22,098 nt of DNA from the IMG/VR virus record IMGVR_UViG_3300017764_000134, positions 1 through 22,098 of that record. The stretch is one strand, 5' to 3'. The notes under the pieces are model-generated. The model was not told where the DNA came from. It was given only the letters and a program-made list of their open reading frames with translations, and ran no database searches. Every line of letters begins with the position of its first letter. The first letter of the stretch is position 1. Origin of the DNA: a virus. Made by a program: the position numbers and the translations under genes. Positions 13,171 through 22,098 of this stretch are shown piece by piece.

Positions 13171-13802
13171 TGCCTTTATTTTGGGATGCTTTTGAAAAGG
13201 GAGTAGAAATAGAACTCCGTGATATAAGAAAAGGTAAAACATATAATTCTGTTGCAAAAAAAATATCCACTTTATATCATACAGCTGTTAAACTTGGTCG
13301 ACCAAAACAAGTTCCTACATTTTCTCCTTTTGTATCAAAAGTAATAGGATTACAATCGAGAGTAATTCATAAAGGATTTGAAACAACATTTTCTTCTGGA
13401 CTAAAATTACAAAAAGAATTAACGCCAACAGATTGGATGCCAGCTGCTACATCAATAGTAGCTTATTGGACTGGTAAAAATTTAATAGGTGATGTAGGAC
13501 ATACAACACCATGGATCGGAGTTGGACCAGGTGCTCCTCCTCCTCCACCAGCAACTACATTACCAATTGGAATATTACCGGTAATAACTCATAATATATT
13601 AATACCAGGAAGTCCAACACCATTAAACAAACAGTTAAGTGATGCATGGAAATTAAAAAAACCTGAACTAGTTGCGGCAGCTTTTAGGAAGGCTTGTGAG
13701 AATCATGTTAAGATAATTAGTGGAACATTAATCTATACAATTTTACCGCCTGGTATTCCGCCGGCACCAGCACCTCCTTTGGTATGGATAGGATTAGAAT
13801 AA
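13170..13802 (+). CDS. Baseplate-associated hypothetical protein, Pro-rich
   Basis: The 210-residue product is directly coupled to the gp5-like gene (TAATG). An N-terminal part with IRKGKTYNSVAKKISTLYHTA is followed by a central domain and two proline-rich loops: GPGAPPPPPATT (about 118-129) and LPPGIPPAPAPPL (about 192-204). The pattern of an N-terminal YHTAVK motif followed by Gly/Pro-rich loops resembles small structural proteins encoded beside the spike in T4-like marine phages, but I cannot name one. It is likely a virion component. The run of five prolines could slow ribosomes and make synthesis dependent on EF-P. Confidence 0.6.
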   Translation: MPLFWDAFEKGVEIELRDIRKGKTYNSVAKKISTLYHTAVKLGRPKQVPTFSPFVSKVIGLQSRVIHKGFETTFSSGLKLQKELTPTDWMPAATSIVAYWTGKNLIGDVGHTTPWIGVGPGAPPPPPATTLPIGILPVITHNILIPGSPTPLNKQLSDAWKLKKPELVAAAFRKACENHVKIISGTLIYTILPPGIPPAPAPPLVWIGLE

Positions 13803-13822
13803 CCTGGTTCAAATTCTTCTAA

Positions 13823-13848
13823 TTTACCATTCAAACATATTTATTAAA
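13823..13848 (+). promoter_or_regulatory. AT-rich element with TTTACCA box before gene at 13862
   Basis: TTTACCA (13823-13829) and TTTATTAAA (13840-13848) are 10 bases apart, a degenerate version of the TTACGAA/TATATTAAA pairs. It lies in a 59-base gap, one of the few spaces in the virion module. A Shine-Dalgarno-like AAAGGG follows at 13849-13854. Confidence 0.35.
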
Positions 13849-13861
13849 AAGGGAAATTACT

Positions 13862-14305
13862 ATGAAGACACAATCATTCGTTAAATTATTACGGAAAGTT
13901 ATTAGGGAAGAAGTTCGTCTAGCAGTTAAAGAAGTTCTGAACGAACAAACAACAGTTACAAACCATGGTATAAATTTATCTGAAATAGCAGAACAGCCAT
14001 CTACAGATAATAAACCAATAGCTAAAAAGCAGTTTACAAAAAATACAATGTTAAATGATTTGTTAAATGAAACAGCTGCAACACCAGCGCCACAAGGATT
14101 AACAGATTATAGTACAATGAATTTTAGATCAGAAATGGCTGAATCATTTGCAGCACCATCTAGACAACCACAAACATTAGCAACTCATGATACTAATGGT
14201 AAACCAATTGATATGTCAAATGAAAGTGTTGCAAAAACAGTAGGTATAATGACAAAAGATTATTCTGCTTTAATGAAAGCAATAGATAAGAAAAAAGGAA
14301 GATAA
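13862..14305 (+). CDS. Virion-module hypothetical protein with amphipathic N-terminal helix
   Basis: The 147-residue product begins with a strongly helical segment (FVKLLRKVIREEVRLAVKEV, 6-25), a pattern common at the N-terminus of small virion-region proteins in marine T4-like phages. The rest is Ala/Thr/Gln-rich, probably extended, and ends in a Lys-rich tail (AIDKKKGR). It has a good ribosome-binding sequence and lies 3 bases before the gp25-like gene. It may be a baseplate or tail assembly factor, judged only by position. Confidence 0.6.
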   Translation: MKTQSFVKLLRKVIREEVRLAVKEVLNEQTTVTNHGINLSEIAEQPSTDNKPIAKKQFTKNTMLNDLLNETAATPAPQGLTDYSTMNFRSEMAESFAAPSRQPQTLATHDTNGKPIDMSNESVAKTVGIMTKDYSALMKAIDKKKGR

Positions 14306-14308
14306 TAA

Positions 14309-14917
14309 ATGGCTAGATCAGTATACCAATATCGACCAATAAATGACCAACCTGATATTGCATTAGGTATATCATTGCCATTTGGTAAAGCTGCTTCCGG
14401 CAGACCTGATAGCCTCAATTATGCATCTGGTTCAAGATCTGGTGGTTCGGTATTTGTACAAACATATAGTACTGAAGAACAAGCTATTTCAAATCTTAAA
14501 AATTTATTATTAACTACAAAAGGTGAACGTGTGATGCAACCTAGATTTGGGACAAGTATTCGTACGGTACTTTTTGAAAATAATACTAGTGAGTTGCGAG
14601 AGACGTTATTACAAGTTTTAGAAGAAGATATTGCATATTGGTTGCCATATATACAAGTCAATGACGTAAATGTTACACCAGATCCAAAGATGCATACATT
14701 AACTATAGCATTACATTTTAAGATAACAACAATTGGATCTGAATTAGTAATTAATATTTTAGCTTCAGAAAATGAATTTTCTGTAGGTGATGCAATTATA
14801 GATGATGGGACACCCGGAATCTTAGTTGAAACAGGAACAATAGGAGCTGATACATTTGGTGGATTAGGTGAAGGCGGTGGATCAGGAACAGCAGGTGCAA
14901 TAGCAGATACATATTAA
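14309..14917 (+). CDS. gp25: Baseplate wedge protein gp25
   Basis: The 202-residue product contains a GPW/gp25 domain at about 55-152: STEEQAISNLKNLLLTTKGE, the conserved ERVMQPRFG (73-81, the region of the family's E-P-R core) and IQVNDVNVTPDPKMHTLTIA (115-134). Gp25 joins the central hub to the wedges and helps start sheath assembly in contractile tails. It is longer than T4 gp25 (132 residues) because of an N-terminal extension of about 50 residues and a Gly-rich C-terminal extension (about 155-202). The gp6 gene follows, the usual partner in contractile systems. Confidence 0.9.
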   Translation: MARSVYQYRPINDQPDIALGISLPFGKAASGRPDSLNYASGSRSGGSVFVQTYSTEEQAISNLKNLLLTTKGERVMQPRFGTSIRTVLFENNTSELRETLLQVLEEDIAYWLPYIQVNDVNVTPDPKMHTLTIALHFKITTIGSELVINILASENEFSVGDAIIDDGTPGILVETGTIGADTFGGLGEGGGSGTAGAIADTY

Positions 14918-14930
14918 AGGGAAATTACAG

Positions 14931-16790
14931 ATGGGAAATTTAGTAAAAAAAGACGTAAAGTATTTGAATAAAGATTTTGCTCAGTTTAGACAAAACTTAA
15001 TAAACTTTGCAAAAAATTATTTTCCAAATACATATCAAGATTTTAATGAATCGTCACCAGGTATGATGTTTATAGAAATGGCATCTTATGTTGGTGATGT
15101 ATTATCATACTATACAGATACGTCATTTAGAGAATCAATGTTATCATCTGCTCAAGAAACTGGTAATATATTAATGTTATCACAATTATTTGGTTATAAG
15201 CCAAAACTAAATTCGCCGGCAACTTGCAAATTAGATGTTTTTCAATTAGTACCATCAAAAGGAAGTGGAGGTGCAGAAAAGCCAGATATGCAATATGCAT
15301 TAACAGTAGCTAGTGGTATGGAAGTTGCAACAAGAGCCGGACAAATATACCATACGGAAGAACCATTAGATTTTAATCAAGATCCAGAAATAACAGTATA
15401 TGAAATAAATAGTTCTGGAGATGTTGCTCGTTATTTATTAAAAAAGCAAATTAATATTATTTCTGGAGAGTTAGTAACTTTAGAGTTTAGATTTGACGAT
15501 CCTAAACCATATGATAAAATTATTCTACCAGAAGATAATGTAATTGATATTTTAGAAGTAAAGGATTCAAATGGTAATATATGGCATGAAGTAGATTATT
15601 TAGCACAAGATACTGTTATGGAAGATATTGCAAATATCCAATTCAATGATCCAGAATTATCAGAGTATAGATCAACAGTTCCATATATTCTTAAATTAAG
15701 GAAGACGCCTAGACGATTTGTTACTAGATTAAGAAATGATGGAAGATTAGAAATACAATTTGGTTCAGGTGTTTCATCTGATGCTGATGAAGAAATAATT
15801 CCAAATCCAAAAAATGTAGGACATGGATTAGAATATTTAAGAAGAACAACAACTAGTAATGTTGATCCAACTAACTTTTTATATACTAGTACATATGGAT
15901 TGGTTCCGTCAAATATAACATTAACAGTTAAGTATTCTGTAGGAGGAAGTGTTGCAGAAAATGTAGGAGTTAATACTATTACTATTATTGATAATATCGA
16001 ATATCTTAACGAAACTGGATTAATTAATTTAACAGAACAAAAAGGGTCTGTTGCTATTACAAATTCAGAGCCTGCTACTGGAGCAAAAGCTAAACAAGAT
16101 CTAGAACATATCAGACAAAATGCAATTGCTACATTTGCAGCACAAAATAGAACAATCACTAGAGAAGATTATATTGCTAGAGTATATTCTATGCCAACAA
16201 GGTTTGGTTCTGTAGCTAAAGCATATGTAGTAGGTGATACACAAATAAACACCCATGATAAAACATATCCATCAGAAACAATTTCAAATCCATATGCATT
16301 AAATATGTATTTATTGGCATATGATAATGATAATAAGTTTATATCATGTAATCAAGCTCTAAAAGAAAATTTAAGAACATATCTATCACAATACAGAATG
16401 TTGACGGATGCACTTAACCTTAAGTCAGCATTTGTTATTAACTTAGGAGTTATATTTGAAGTGATACCTCAACCTAGTTACAATTCTCATGAAGTTGTGT
16501 TAAGATGTATTGATAGATTAAAAACAATATTGCATAACGAAAGAATGCAAATTAATGGACCAATAAGTATATCAGGTCTTATTACAGAATTAGATAAGGT
16601 AGAAGGTGTACAAAGTGTGCCAACATTAGATCTTGTTAATCTTCATGCTCTTGAAGAGGGTTATTCCGGAAATGTATATGACATTAATAGTGCTATAAAA
16701 AATAATATTTTGTATCCATCATTAGACCCAAGTATATTTGAAATAAAATATCCTAATAAAGATATAAAAGGAAAAGCGATTAAACCGTAG
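14931..16790 (+). CDS. gp6: Baseplate wedge protein gp6
   Basis: The 619-residue product is close in length to T4 gp6 (660). The N-terminus carries the typical KDVKYLNKDFAQFRQNLINF pattern, then SSPGMMFIEMASYVGDVLSYYTD (43-65) and the helical ETGNILMLSQLFGYKP. The middle (about 370-460) has the LEHIRQNAIATFAAQNRTIT and REDYIARVYSMP segment of baseplate J/gp6 proteins, and the C-terminus has a GPISISGLITELDKVEGVQS domain. Gp6 dimers form the inner ring tying wedges together. It follows gp25 by 13 bases, with a Shine-Dalgarno-like AAAGGG at 14917-14922. Confidence 0.9.
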   Translation: MGNLVKKDVKYLNKDFAQFRQNLINFAKNYFPNTYQDFNESSPGMMFIEMASYVGDVLSYYTDTSFRESMLSSAQETGNILMLSQLFGYKPKLNSPATCKLDVFQLVPSKGSGGAEKPDMQYALTVASGMEVATRAGQIYHTEEPLDFNQDPEITVYEINSSGDVARYLLKKQINIISGELVTLEFRFDDPKPYDKIILPEDNVIDILEVKDSNGNIWHEVDYLAQDTVMEDIANIQFNDPELSEYRSTVPYILKLRKTPRRFVTRLRNDGRLEIQFGSGVSSDADEEIIPNPKNVGHGLEYLRRTTTSNVDPTNFLYTSTYGLVPSNITLTVKYSVGGSVAENVGVNTITIIDNIEYLNETGLINLTEQKGSVAITNSEPATGAKAKQDLEHIRQNAIATFAAQNRTITREDYIARVYSMPTRFGSVAKAYVVGDTQINTHDKTYPSETISNPYALNMYLLAYDNDNKFISCNQALKENLRTYLSQYRMLTDALNLKSAFVINLGVIFEVIPQPSYNSHEVVLRCIDRLKTILHNERMQINGPISISGLITELDKVEGVQSVPTLDLVNLHALEEGYSGNVYDINSAIKNNILYPSLDPSIFEIKYPNKDIKGKAIKP

Positions 16791-16799
16791 GGATAAATT

Positions 16800-17954
16800 A
16801 TGTATAGAATATTTTACGCAGAGAGAGATACAACATTATTTGAAAAATTTCCAAAACAAAATACAGGAATTGATCAAATACTAGAAATTACAAAAATAGT
16901 TTCTGGTTCAAAACTTAATGGGGCTGTACAAGCTAATACATATAATTCTCGAGTATTGATTGATTTTGGTACTGAAATAACTGCTATAACAAATGCAATA
17001 TCGGCAGGAGATATTCCTGCACTTAATAATGAAAATGCTACATCAGCATCTGTATTTCTTAACTTAAGAGCAGCAGATGCATCAGATTTATTACATTCTT
17101 ATTCAATTAAAGCTTTTCCTGTTTCCGAATCATGGTCAAATGGAAATGGTAGTTTTGGAGATGAGCCTATTAATAAAGCAGGAGCTTCATGGTATTATAG
17201 AACAGGAGATGGCGGAGGACAAGATTATATTGCATGGTTAACAGGTTCGGCACATAGTAATGGCCAAATGGGAACAACAGAGCAAGATAATGGTGGAGGA
17301 ACATGGATAACTGGTTCTGGATATGAAGCAAGTCAATCTTTTAGTAATGAAGCTCCTGATATAAGAATGAATGTAACAGACATTGTTGAAAAATGGAGAG
17401 CAAGTTCAATAACAAATAATGGCTTCATGGTAAAACGTCCTTATACAGATGAAATATCAGGAGAAAATTTAGGATCGTTAAAATTCTTTGGTAGAGAAAC
17501 ACATACAATATATGTACCAAGATTAGAAGTATGTTGGGATGATAAAACTAGTACTGGTACTAAATCAGTAATATCATCTGACACATATGTTCCTTATATA
17601 AAAAATATAAAATCAGAATACAGAACAACAGAGATTGCAAAATTTAGAATAGGCGTTCGTCCAGAATTTCCAACTAGATCATATGCGACGTCATCTTTTT
17701 ATTTAACAGGAGAAAGACTTCCTAATTCAAGTTCATATTCTATATTAGATTCTGTAACTAATGAAACTGTTATTCCTTTTACAAATGTATTTTCTGATTC
17801 AAAGACTAAAATAAGTGATGATAGTAATGGCAGCTACTTCAAATTAAGAATGGATTCTTTCATGCCTGAAAGATATTATAAAATAATGTTAAAATGTGAA
17901 AGGGCAGATGATGTACAAACATTTGATGACTTTTATTTCAAAGTGGTAAATTAA
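16800..17954 (+). CDS. Virion structural protein with DNRLRE-like domain
   Basis: The 384-residue product resembles DNRLRE-type beta-rich domains. It has an N-terminal RIFYAERDTTLFE opening, NTGIDQILEITK, SRVLIDFG, then PVSESWSNGNGSFGD, GASWYYRTGDG, GGGTWITGS, a DIRMNVTDIVEKWRAS segment and NGFMVKRP. The region ends around FFGRETHTIYVPRLEVCWDD. This pattern occurs in exported surface proteins and in structural proteins of marine phages downstream of gp6. The C-terminal third (about 265-384) is a separate beta domain. It probably decorates the baseplate or wedge periphery, a role inferred from the location between gp6 and the very large gene at 17956. Confidence 0.65.
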   Translation: MYRIFYAERDTTLFEKFPKQNTGIDQILEITKIVSGSKLNGAVQANTYNSRVLIDFGTEITAITNAISAGDIPALNNENATSASVFLNLRAADASDLLHSYSIKAFPVSESWSNGNGSFGDEPINKAGASWYYRTGDGGGQDYIAWLTGSAHSNGQMGTTEQDNGGGTWITGSGYEASQSFSNEAPDIRMNVTDIVEKWRASSITNNGFMVKRPYTDEISGENLGSLKFFGRETHTIYVPRLEVCWDDKTSTGTKSVISSDTYVPYIKNIKSEYRTTEIAKFRIGVRPEFPTRSYATSSFYLTGERLPNSSSYSILDSVTNETVIPFTNVFSDSKTKISDDSNGSYFKLRMDSFMPERYYKIMLKCERADDVQTFDDFYFKVVN

Positions 17955-17955
17955 T

Positions 17956-20865
17956 ATGGCAGAAGAAATACGCGGTGACGCAATAGCAAATAATTCAGAA
18001 CAAAGGACGGAAGAGCAAAATCCGTTAGGAAACAACAGGTTTGTACAAGCTGCATCTGGAGAAGAAACTCTGAATGCATTTGACCAAAATAGAATGTTAC
18101 TTAGTATAATGAGAGATGAGTTTCCAGATGATTTTCTATATAGACAAAATCAATTAACTCCAAATCAGCCAGGTACAACAAGAACATCAGCAGAAACAGA
18201 ACCTGAAATTGGAACAATATCGTCACGAGAAAAATTTGATTCGGCAGTTAGAAACGAAAAAGGCGTGTTACGAGTATCAACAGAAAAGGATAGATTTGCT
18301 CCATACCAAATGACTAAATTATATCCAACAGTAGATGAAGATGAATTAGATGAATTAATTGATGAAGAGTGGGAATTCTTTGAAGATGCTGAAGAAGATG
18401 ATACAATTGTAACAATCGAAGAGCCTGCACCGTCCGGATTATTTTTAGTTAATTCAGAAACAGATTTAGGAGACTTTCATGATTTATATATTTCAGGAGG
18501 ACCTCAAACTATTGATCCAGATGCTGAAGATATAACAAATAGAGTATTTTGTGTATTTTTTATAATTAATGGAAAGGCATATGCTATTCCGACTTATAAA
18601 ACATTGGAAGTAATGTTAGTTGAACGAGGATTAACATATGATGATATTACAGAAGCAACTTCAGACGAAGTTAAAGATTTTGATTTATTACTAGATGGTC
18701 AGACAGAAGAATTAGATGATATAGATTTCCAAGAATTTGATGAAGATGAGGATGGAGAAATTACTGCATATGAAGAATTTATTCAAAGATCTTTGCCAAC
18801 TAGAGATTCTGATTGGAACATAAGTATTAGATTTAGAAGTGGATATTTACCTAAAACACCTTTCTTAAGAGATCCGGGTGATTATATAAAACCAGAATCT
18901 ATGCGCGCAACAGAAGGACGTACACCAACTGATGAAGATGGAAATGAGTTGCCACCAGATAGATTTGTGAAAGAAGATCCTGCAGATAGATATTTTGATC
19001 GTGTTTTTCAAAAACAAACTTATAAAGAAAAGTTACGTGAAAAATATGAAGGCAAAATGATTGTAGGAGATTGGCCAGTACCATATGACCAAGGCGATGT
19101 AACACAAGATACAGATATAGCTTCTGATGATGCTGTTTTGAATATAAGAATGATGATGCAAGGTCATTGGAAATTTGTTCGAGGGTCAAGGACAATGCAA
19201 GCATATGCATATGTAAATGATATTGATATATCAGAATATTCTCCGTCTAATGCAGGTAGATATGGCGAAAAAGGTATGGTGCAATTATTGATTGATAATG
19301 GAGGATGTACGGTAGTTCCAACTGTTGGTGATGCTGCTAATGAAGAACGAGAAGTAACAGACGCCGGAGGAGCTGTATCAGATACTAGAGGTGTTAACTC
19401 TGTATTAGAAGGTGATAATTCATTTCAAAATGACAGTCATCCATTATGGTCTGCATTTCCGCATATAGTTGATGTAGATGAAGACCAAATTAAAGGTATT
19501 GATACAGCCGAATATCAAGAATATATTGATAATTACAATAATGGAGGCAATCCATTTGATATTACAGAACTTAAAGACTTTGAACCTCCGGGATCGTTAG
19601 CATATTATAATAAAACAGCATATATGGAAATGGTTGAAGCGGCAATTGCACAAGAACAAATTGATGCGATCAAAGATCAGATATATGAAATATGGCCTAG
19701 TATAGCTGCTAAAGTAGAACAAACAAAAATTCAAATAGATGCATTACCGACAGATTTAACAAAATATTATGAAAGAAAGTTAGGACCTAAAGGACCATTA
19801 TATAAATTATTCATAAGTAGAAAGGGCAAGTGGAAGTATGTTAAAAAGAAAAGAAAAAAATTAAAAACAAAAAAATCTAAATCTAATTTATTTAAGGTAT
19901 GTTCAAAAACATTACGTATCAAATGGGCATTCAATGAAAAACAAGAAGAGAAAATTGTAAGTAAATATAAATGGATGAAAACCGTTCAACGTGATAAATT
20001 TGCTGCATGGATGAGTGGAGGAGTTAAGAAAAGTTTTGCATATAATGCGGTAGGAACAACGTCAGTAGCATATACAGTAGGAGCATCAATACCAATTGGT
20101 GTTGCATTAGCAACAGGTATTAGTGCAGCGGTAGGAGCTGCAGCAGCAAATGCAGCAGCTTTAGCAGCTGGAACAACAACAATAACTTTTATTGGAGCAG
20201 GTGGTGCTACTGTTACTGCAACATGTTTACCTACTGTTACAGTAGTTCCTTCAATTGGTCAATATGTTGTAGGAGCTATTACCAATCCAATTACATTAGG
20301 TGTAGCTGCAGTGGTAGGAGCCTTTTTCTTAGTTGATAAATTAGCTGGAGAGGTTCCTGCAGATGAATATGATTTGCCGCCATGGAGGTTTATGGATGAT
20401 AATTGGTATCTTAAAGCATGTATATATAATGAAGTAGATGATGAAGTAGATGGATTCAATCAAGCTGCACAAGCGGCTGATGAAAATATGCCATGGGTTA
20501 AAGATACAATTGATACTGCATATCAAAATATGGGTTTAATAGATGAAGCAATACTGCAAAGTATGGAAGTATCACAATTTGAAGCAATTTTAGCTAACTT
20601 GACAGGATTAGAAAATCTTCTCGATCAATTAAATGAAGGCGATGGAGTATTTAGTCAAGTAACACAAGTTGTAGTCGAAATTGATAATTTCTTAGCAAAT
20701 GAATTAAAAAAACAATATAGAGCAATTCAGTTCATGAGAAAAAAAGTACATAACAAAATTGGTAGAAAAAAGAAATTTGGAATTGCTTGGCCAAAAGGAC
20801 CTCAAAAAATATTAAATGAGTATGTTCCAGGGTTAACGTTTGATAATTATTTACCGGGACAATAA
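17956..20865 (+). CDS. Large baseplate-region structural protein (969 residues) with EF-hand loop
   Basis: By position after gp6 and by size this could correspond to T4 gp7 (1032 residues), but I see no convincing sequence match. Segments seen: an acidic stretch (about 123-155), a textbook EF-hand calcium loop DEDEDGEITAYE (262-273), a mixed beta region with GHWKFVRGSRTMQAYAYVN, a highly basic segment (about 615-650, KKKRKKLKTKKSKS), an Ala/Gly/Thr-rich hydrophobic stretch (about 695-795, ending LGVAAVVGAFFLVDKLAGE), and a helical C-terminal part (about 815-940). The hydrophobic stretch could insert in a membrane or pack in a virion core. It begins one base after the previous stop. Confidence 0.7.
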   Translation: MAEEIRGDAIANNSEQRTEEQNPLGNNRFVQAASGEETLNAFDQNRMLLSIMRDEFPDDFLYRQNQLTPNQPGTTRTSAETEPEIGTISSREKFDSAVRNEKGVLRVSTEKDRFAPYQMTKLYPTVDEDELDELIDEEWEFFEDAEEDDTIVTIEEPAPSGLFLVNSETDLGDFHDLYISGGPQTIDPDAEDITNRVFCVFFIINGKAYAIPTYKTLEVMLVERGLTYDDITEATSDEVKDFDLLLDGQTEELDDIDFQEFDEDEDGEITAYEEFIQRSLPTRDSDWNISIRFRSGYLPKTPFLRDPGDYIKPESMRATEGRTPTDEDGNELPPDRFVKEDPADRYFDRVFQKQTYKEKLREKYEGKMIVGDWPVPYDQGDVTQDTDIASDDAVLNIRMMMQGHWKFVRGSRTMQAYAYVNDIDISEYSPSNAGRYGEKGMVQLLIDNGGCTVVPTVGDAANEEREVTDAGGAVSDTRGVNSVLEGDNSFQNDSHPLWSAFPHIVDVDEDQIKGIDTAEYQEYIDNYNNGGNPFDITELKDFEPPGSLAYYNKTAYMEMVEAAIAQEQIDAIKDQIYEIWPSIAAKVEQTKIQIDALPTDLTKYYERKLGPKGPLYKLFISRKGKWKYVKKKRKKLKTKKSKSNLFKVCSKTLRIKWAFNEKQEEKIVSKYKWMKTVQRDKFAAWMSGGVKKSFAYNAVGTTSVAYTVGASIPIGVALATGISAAVGAAAANAAALAAGTTTITFIGAGGATVTATCLPTVTVVPSIGQYVVGAITNPITLGVAAVVGAFFLVDKLAGEVPADEYDLPPWRFMDDNWYLKACIYNEVDDEVDGFNQAAQAADENMPWVKDTIDTAYQNMGLIDEAILQSMEVSQFEAILANLTGLENLLDQLNEGDGVFSQVTQVVVEIDNFLANELKKQYRAIQFMRKKVHNKIGRKKKFGIAWPKGPQKILNEYVPGLTFDNYLPGQ

Positions 20866-20868
20866 GAT

Positions 20869-22098
20869 ATGGCATTAGAAAGATTTACAAATAAAGACGA
20901 AATAATAGAAACTAACGGTCCTGTTCGTGGTATGATCTGGAACGAAGATGATGTGCCTATGTTAAAATTAGACACAAAAAATATTTCTCCAGACGATAGG
21001 CCAATTGTAGAATTACATTTATATACTGTTGGTAAATTAGATGAGTCAAATTATATTACCGGTGGACAAATTGATGATTTCGAATGGGATAAAGACACAA
21101 TACAAATCAATTTTGGAAAGGCGGTTGAATCATTAGGAGTTCAACGTGGTAAGTTTGAAGTAGTAGTAAATGTACATAAAAATTTATTAGGAGAAGAAGA
21201 AGAGCCTGGTCTATATATAAAAGAAATTTCTGATGATCGTCGTGAGTTGTGGATAAAAGCACTACCGGATGCTGATTTAGATATTGATAGTTATCTAGAA
21301 GCATTTGGTCAAAATTCTTATACAGATAAAGTTTTCGAAACAAGAGTTAATCCAAAGACAGGAGAACAAGAAACTGTATTAGATGAAAATGGTGTTCCAA
21401 TTGTACAAGAGGTAGTAGAAAAACCATTATCTGATGATGTAGCTCTTAATTTTGGTGAGAATAAAGTTTATAAAATTATCAACCAAAAAGATTGGGAAGA
21501 TAAAAATGATTTTGTTGTACGATTATATGAACCATTACCGGATGATATAAATGAAAAAACTCAAGCTTGGGTTGTAGAACAACTATCGGATTCTATAATA
21601 GATAATATTGATTTATCAGGACCTGGAGCTGAAGAGTTTGAACCTACAATATTACAAGGACCTAACTTTGAATTAGATCCTTCATATGGAACAATAACAG
21701 AAACAGATTTTAATACTTGGAACCAACTATTAGATGCAAATTTAACAACATCGCAACAAATTGTAGATGCTATGTTTTCTGGTTCATTGGCAGGAGTAGA
21801 TATAGGAATTGATTATAGTAATTTTGAAAACTTTATTCATTTTTCATCTGCACAAGAAAGGTTGGCAAACTTTAAGTATAAAGTTGAACTTATAGAATAT
21901 TATGATTCTAGATTGGCAATATTAAATAGTGCTGCCGGAGGAGATACAACAGCGTTACAAGGGAATGTAACAGTTACTAGAGCTAAAAAGAATGACGTAA
22001 TTGGTTCGTTTGATGGATTTGAAAAATGGATGTATTATGAGCCAACTAGTAGTTTATTTACTCATATGGATGTTTATGATTGGGATGATCATAAAAAA
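20869..22098 (+). CDS. Large virion structural protein, 3'-truncated by window edge
   Basis: An open frame from ATG 20869 runs 410 codons to the window end without a stop. The product is acidic and beta-rich. Residues about 1-60 include GPVRGMIWNEDDVPMLKLD. A segment around 315-345 (NFENFIHFSSAQERLANF, then KYKVELIEYYDSRL) resembles a conserved motif in very large structural proteins of marine T4-like phages, and FDGFEKWMYYEP follows. Such proteins often exceed 1000 residues. It lies three bases after the 969-residue gene, continuing the wedge/peripheral baseplate block. Its exact identity (fibre, wedge or neck) is uncertain. Confidence 0.7.
   Translation, partial: MALERFTNKDEIIETNGPVRGMIWNEDDVPMLKLDTKNISPDDRPIVELHLYTVGKLDESNYITGGQIDDFEWDKDTIQINFGKAVESLGVQRGKFEVVVNVHKNLLGEEEEPGLYIKEISDDRRELWIKALPDADLDIDSYLEAFGQNSYTDKVFETRVNPKTGEQETVLDENGVPIVQEVVEKPLSDDVALNFGENKVYKIINQKDWEDKNDFVVRLYEPLPDDINEKTQAWVVEQLSDSIIDNIDLSGPGAEEFEPTILQGPNFELDPSYGTITETDFNTWNQLLDANLTTSQQIVDAMFSGSLAGVDIGIDYSNFENFIHFSSAQERLANFKYKVELIEYYDSRLAILNSAAGGDTTALQGNVTVTRAKKNDVIGSFDGFEKWMYYEPTSSLFTHMDVYDWDDHKK

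Noticed and set aside
15596-16159. 187-codon open frame on the - strand
   Set aside because: It lies entirely inside the gp6 gene, has no start context or plausible protein composition, and gp6 is strongly supported.
18899-19210. - strand open frame rich in Leu/His/Tyr
   Set aside because: Composition is that of a reverse-complement shadow within the 969-residue gene.

Overview
The window is a continuous piece of a tailed-phage genome (myovirus, distant T4 type) that probably infects a member of the Bacteroidota. All convincing genes lie on the + strand, are densely packed (many TAATG/ATGA overlaps or gaps of a few bases), and are strongly AT-rich. The phage assignment rests on a recognisable run of baseplate genes (gp5-like spike/hub, gp25, gp6 and following large structural proteins) and a gp55-like late sigma factor. 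The host assignment rests on two near-identical promoters with the Bacteroidota -33/-7 architecture (TTTG, 20 bases, TATCTTTA) and on a DUF4494-like small protein. No tRNA, rRNA, CRISPR array, integrase or transposase gene was seen.

Layout. (1) 1-3588: the end of a small membrane-protein gene, a hairpin, an early-type promoter, then a train of small unknown genes (winged-helix-like, DUF4494-like, SH3-like) with one SAM methyltransferase. (2) 3605-4357: an Hsp20 small heat-shock protein and a DUF2061 membrane protein, bounded by a near-perfect inverted repeat unlike the surrounding AT-rich sequence. (3) 4575-8819: a second copy of the early-type promoter driving an ATP-dependent DNA ligase, then a UvdE-type UV endonuclease, a 57-residue gene, a four-helix membrane/coiled-coil protein and a Cys-rich protein. 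(4) 8875-11648: ClpP-like protease, GroES-like co-chaperonin, HD-domain phosphohydrolase, membrane-anchored small protein and late sigma factor. (5) 11676-22098: the virion/baseplate module, ending in a structural gene that runs off the right edge.

How it fits together. Host RNA polymerase would read the early-type promoters (methyltransferase train; ligase and repair genes). The sigma factor just before the structural block would then redirect polymerase to late genes. A recurring AT-rich element close to TATATTAAA, three times preceded 10 bases upstream by a TTACGAA/TTTGAA box, sits in most of the larger intergenic gaps and is a candidate for that second promoter class. The GroES-like protein (T4 gp31 role), ClpP and Hsp20 form a dispersed protein-folding and processing set. 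Ligase plus UvdE suggest an excision-repair route for UV lesions.

The most notable unexplained items are the inverted repeat around hsp20-DUF2061, the repeated early promoter, the membrane/coiled-coil protein, and a 969-residue baseplate-region protein with a textbook EF-hand loop and a long Ala/Gly-rich hydrophobic stretch.
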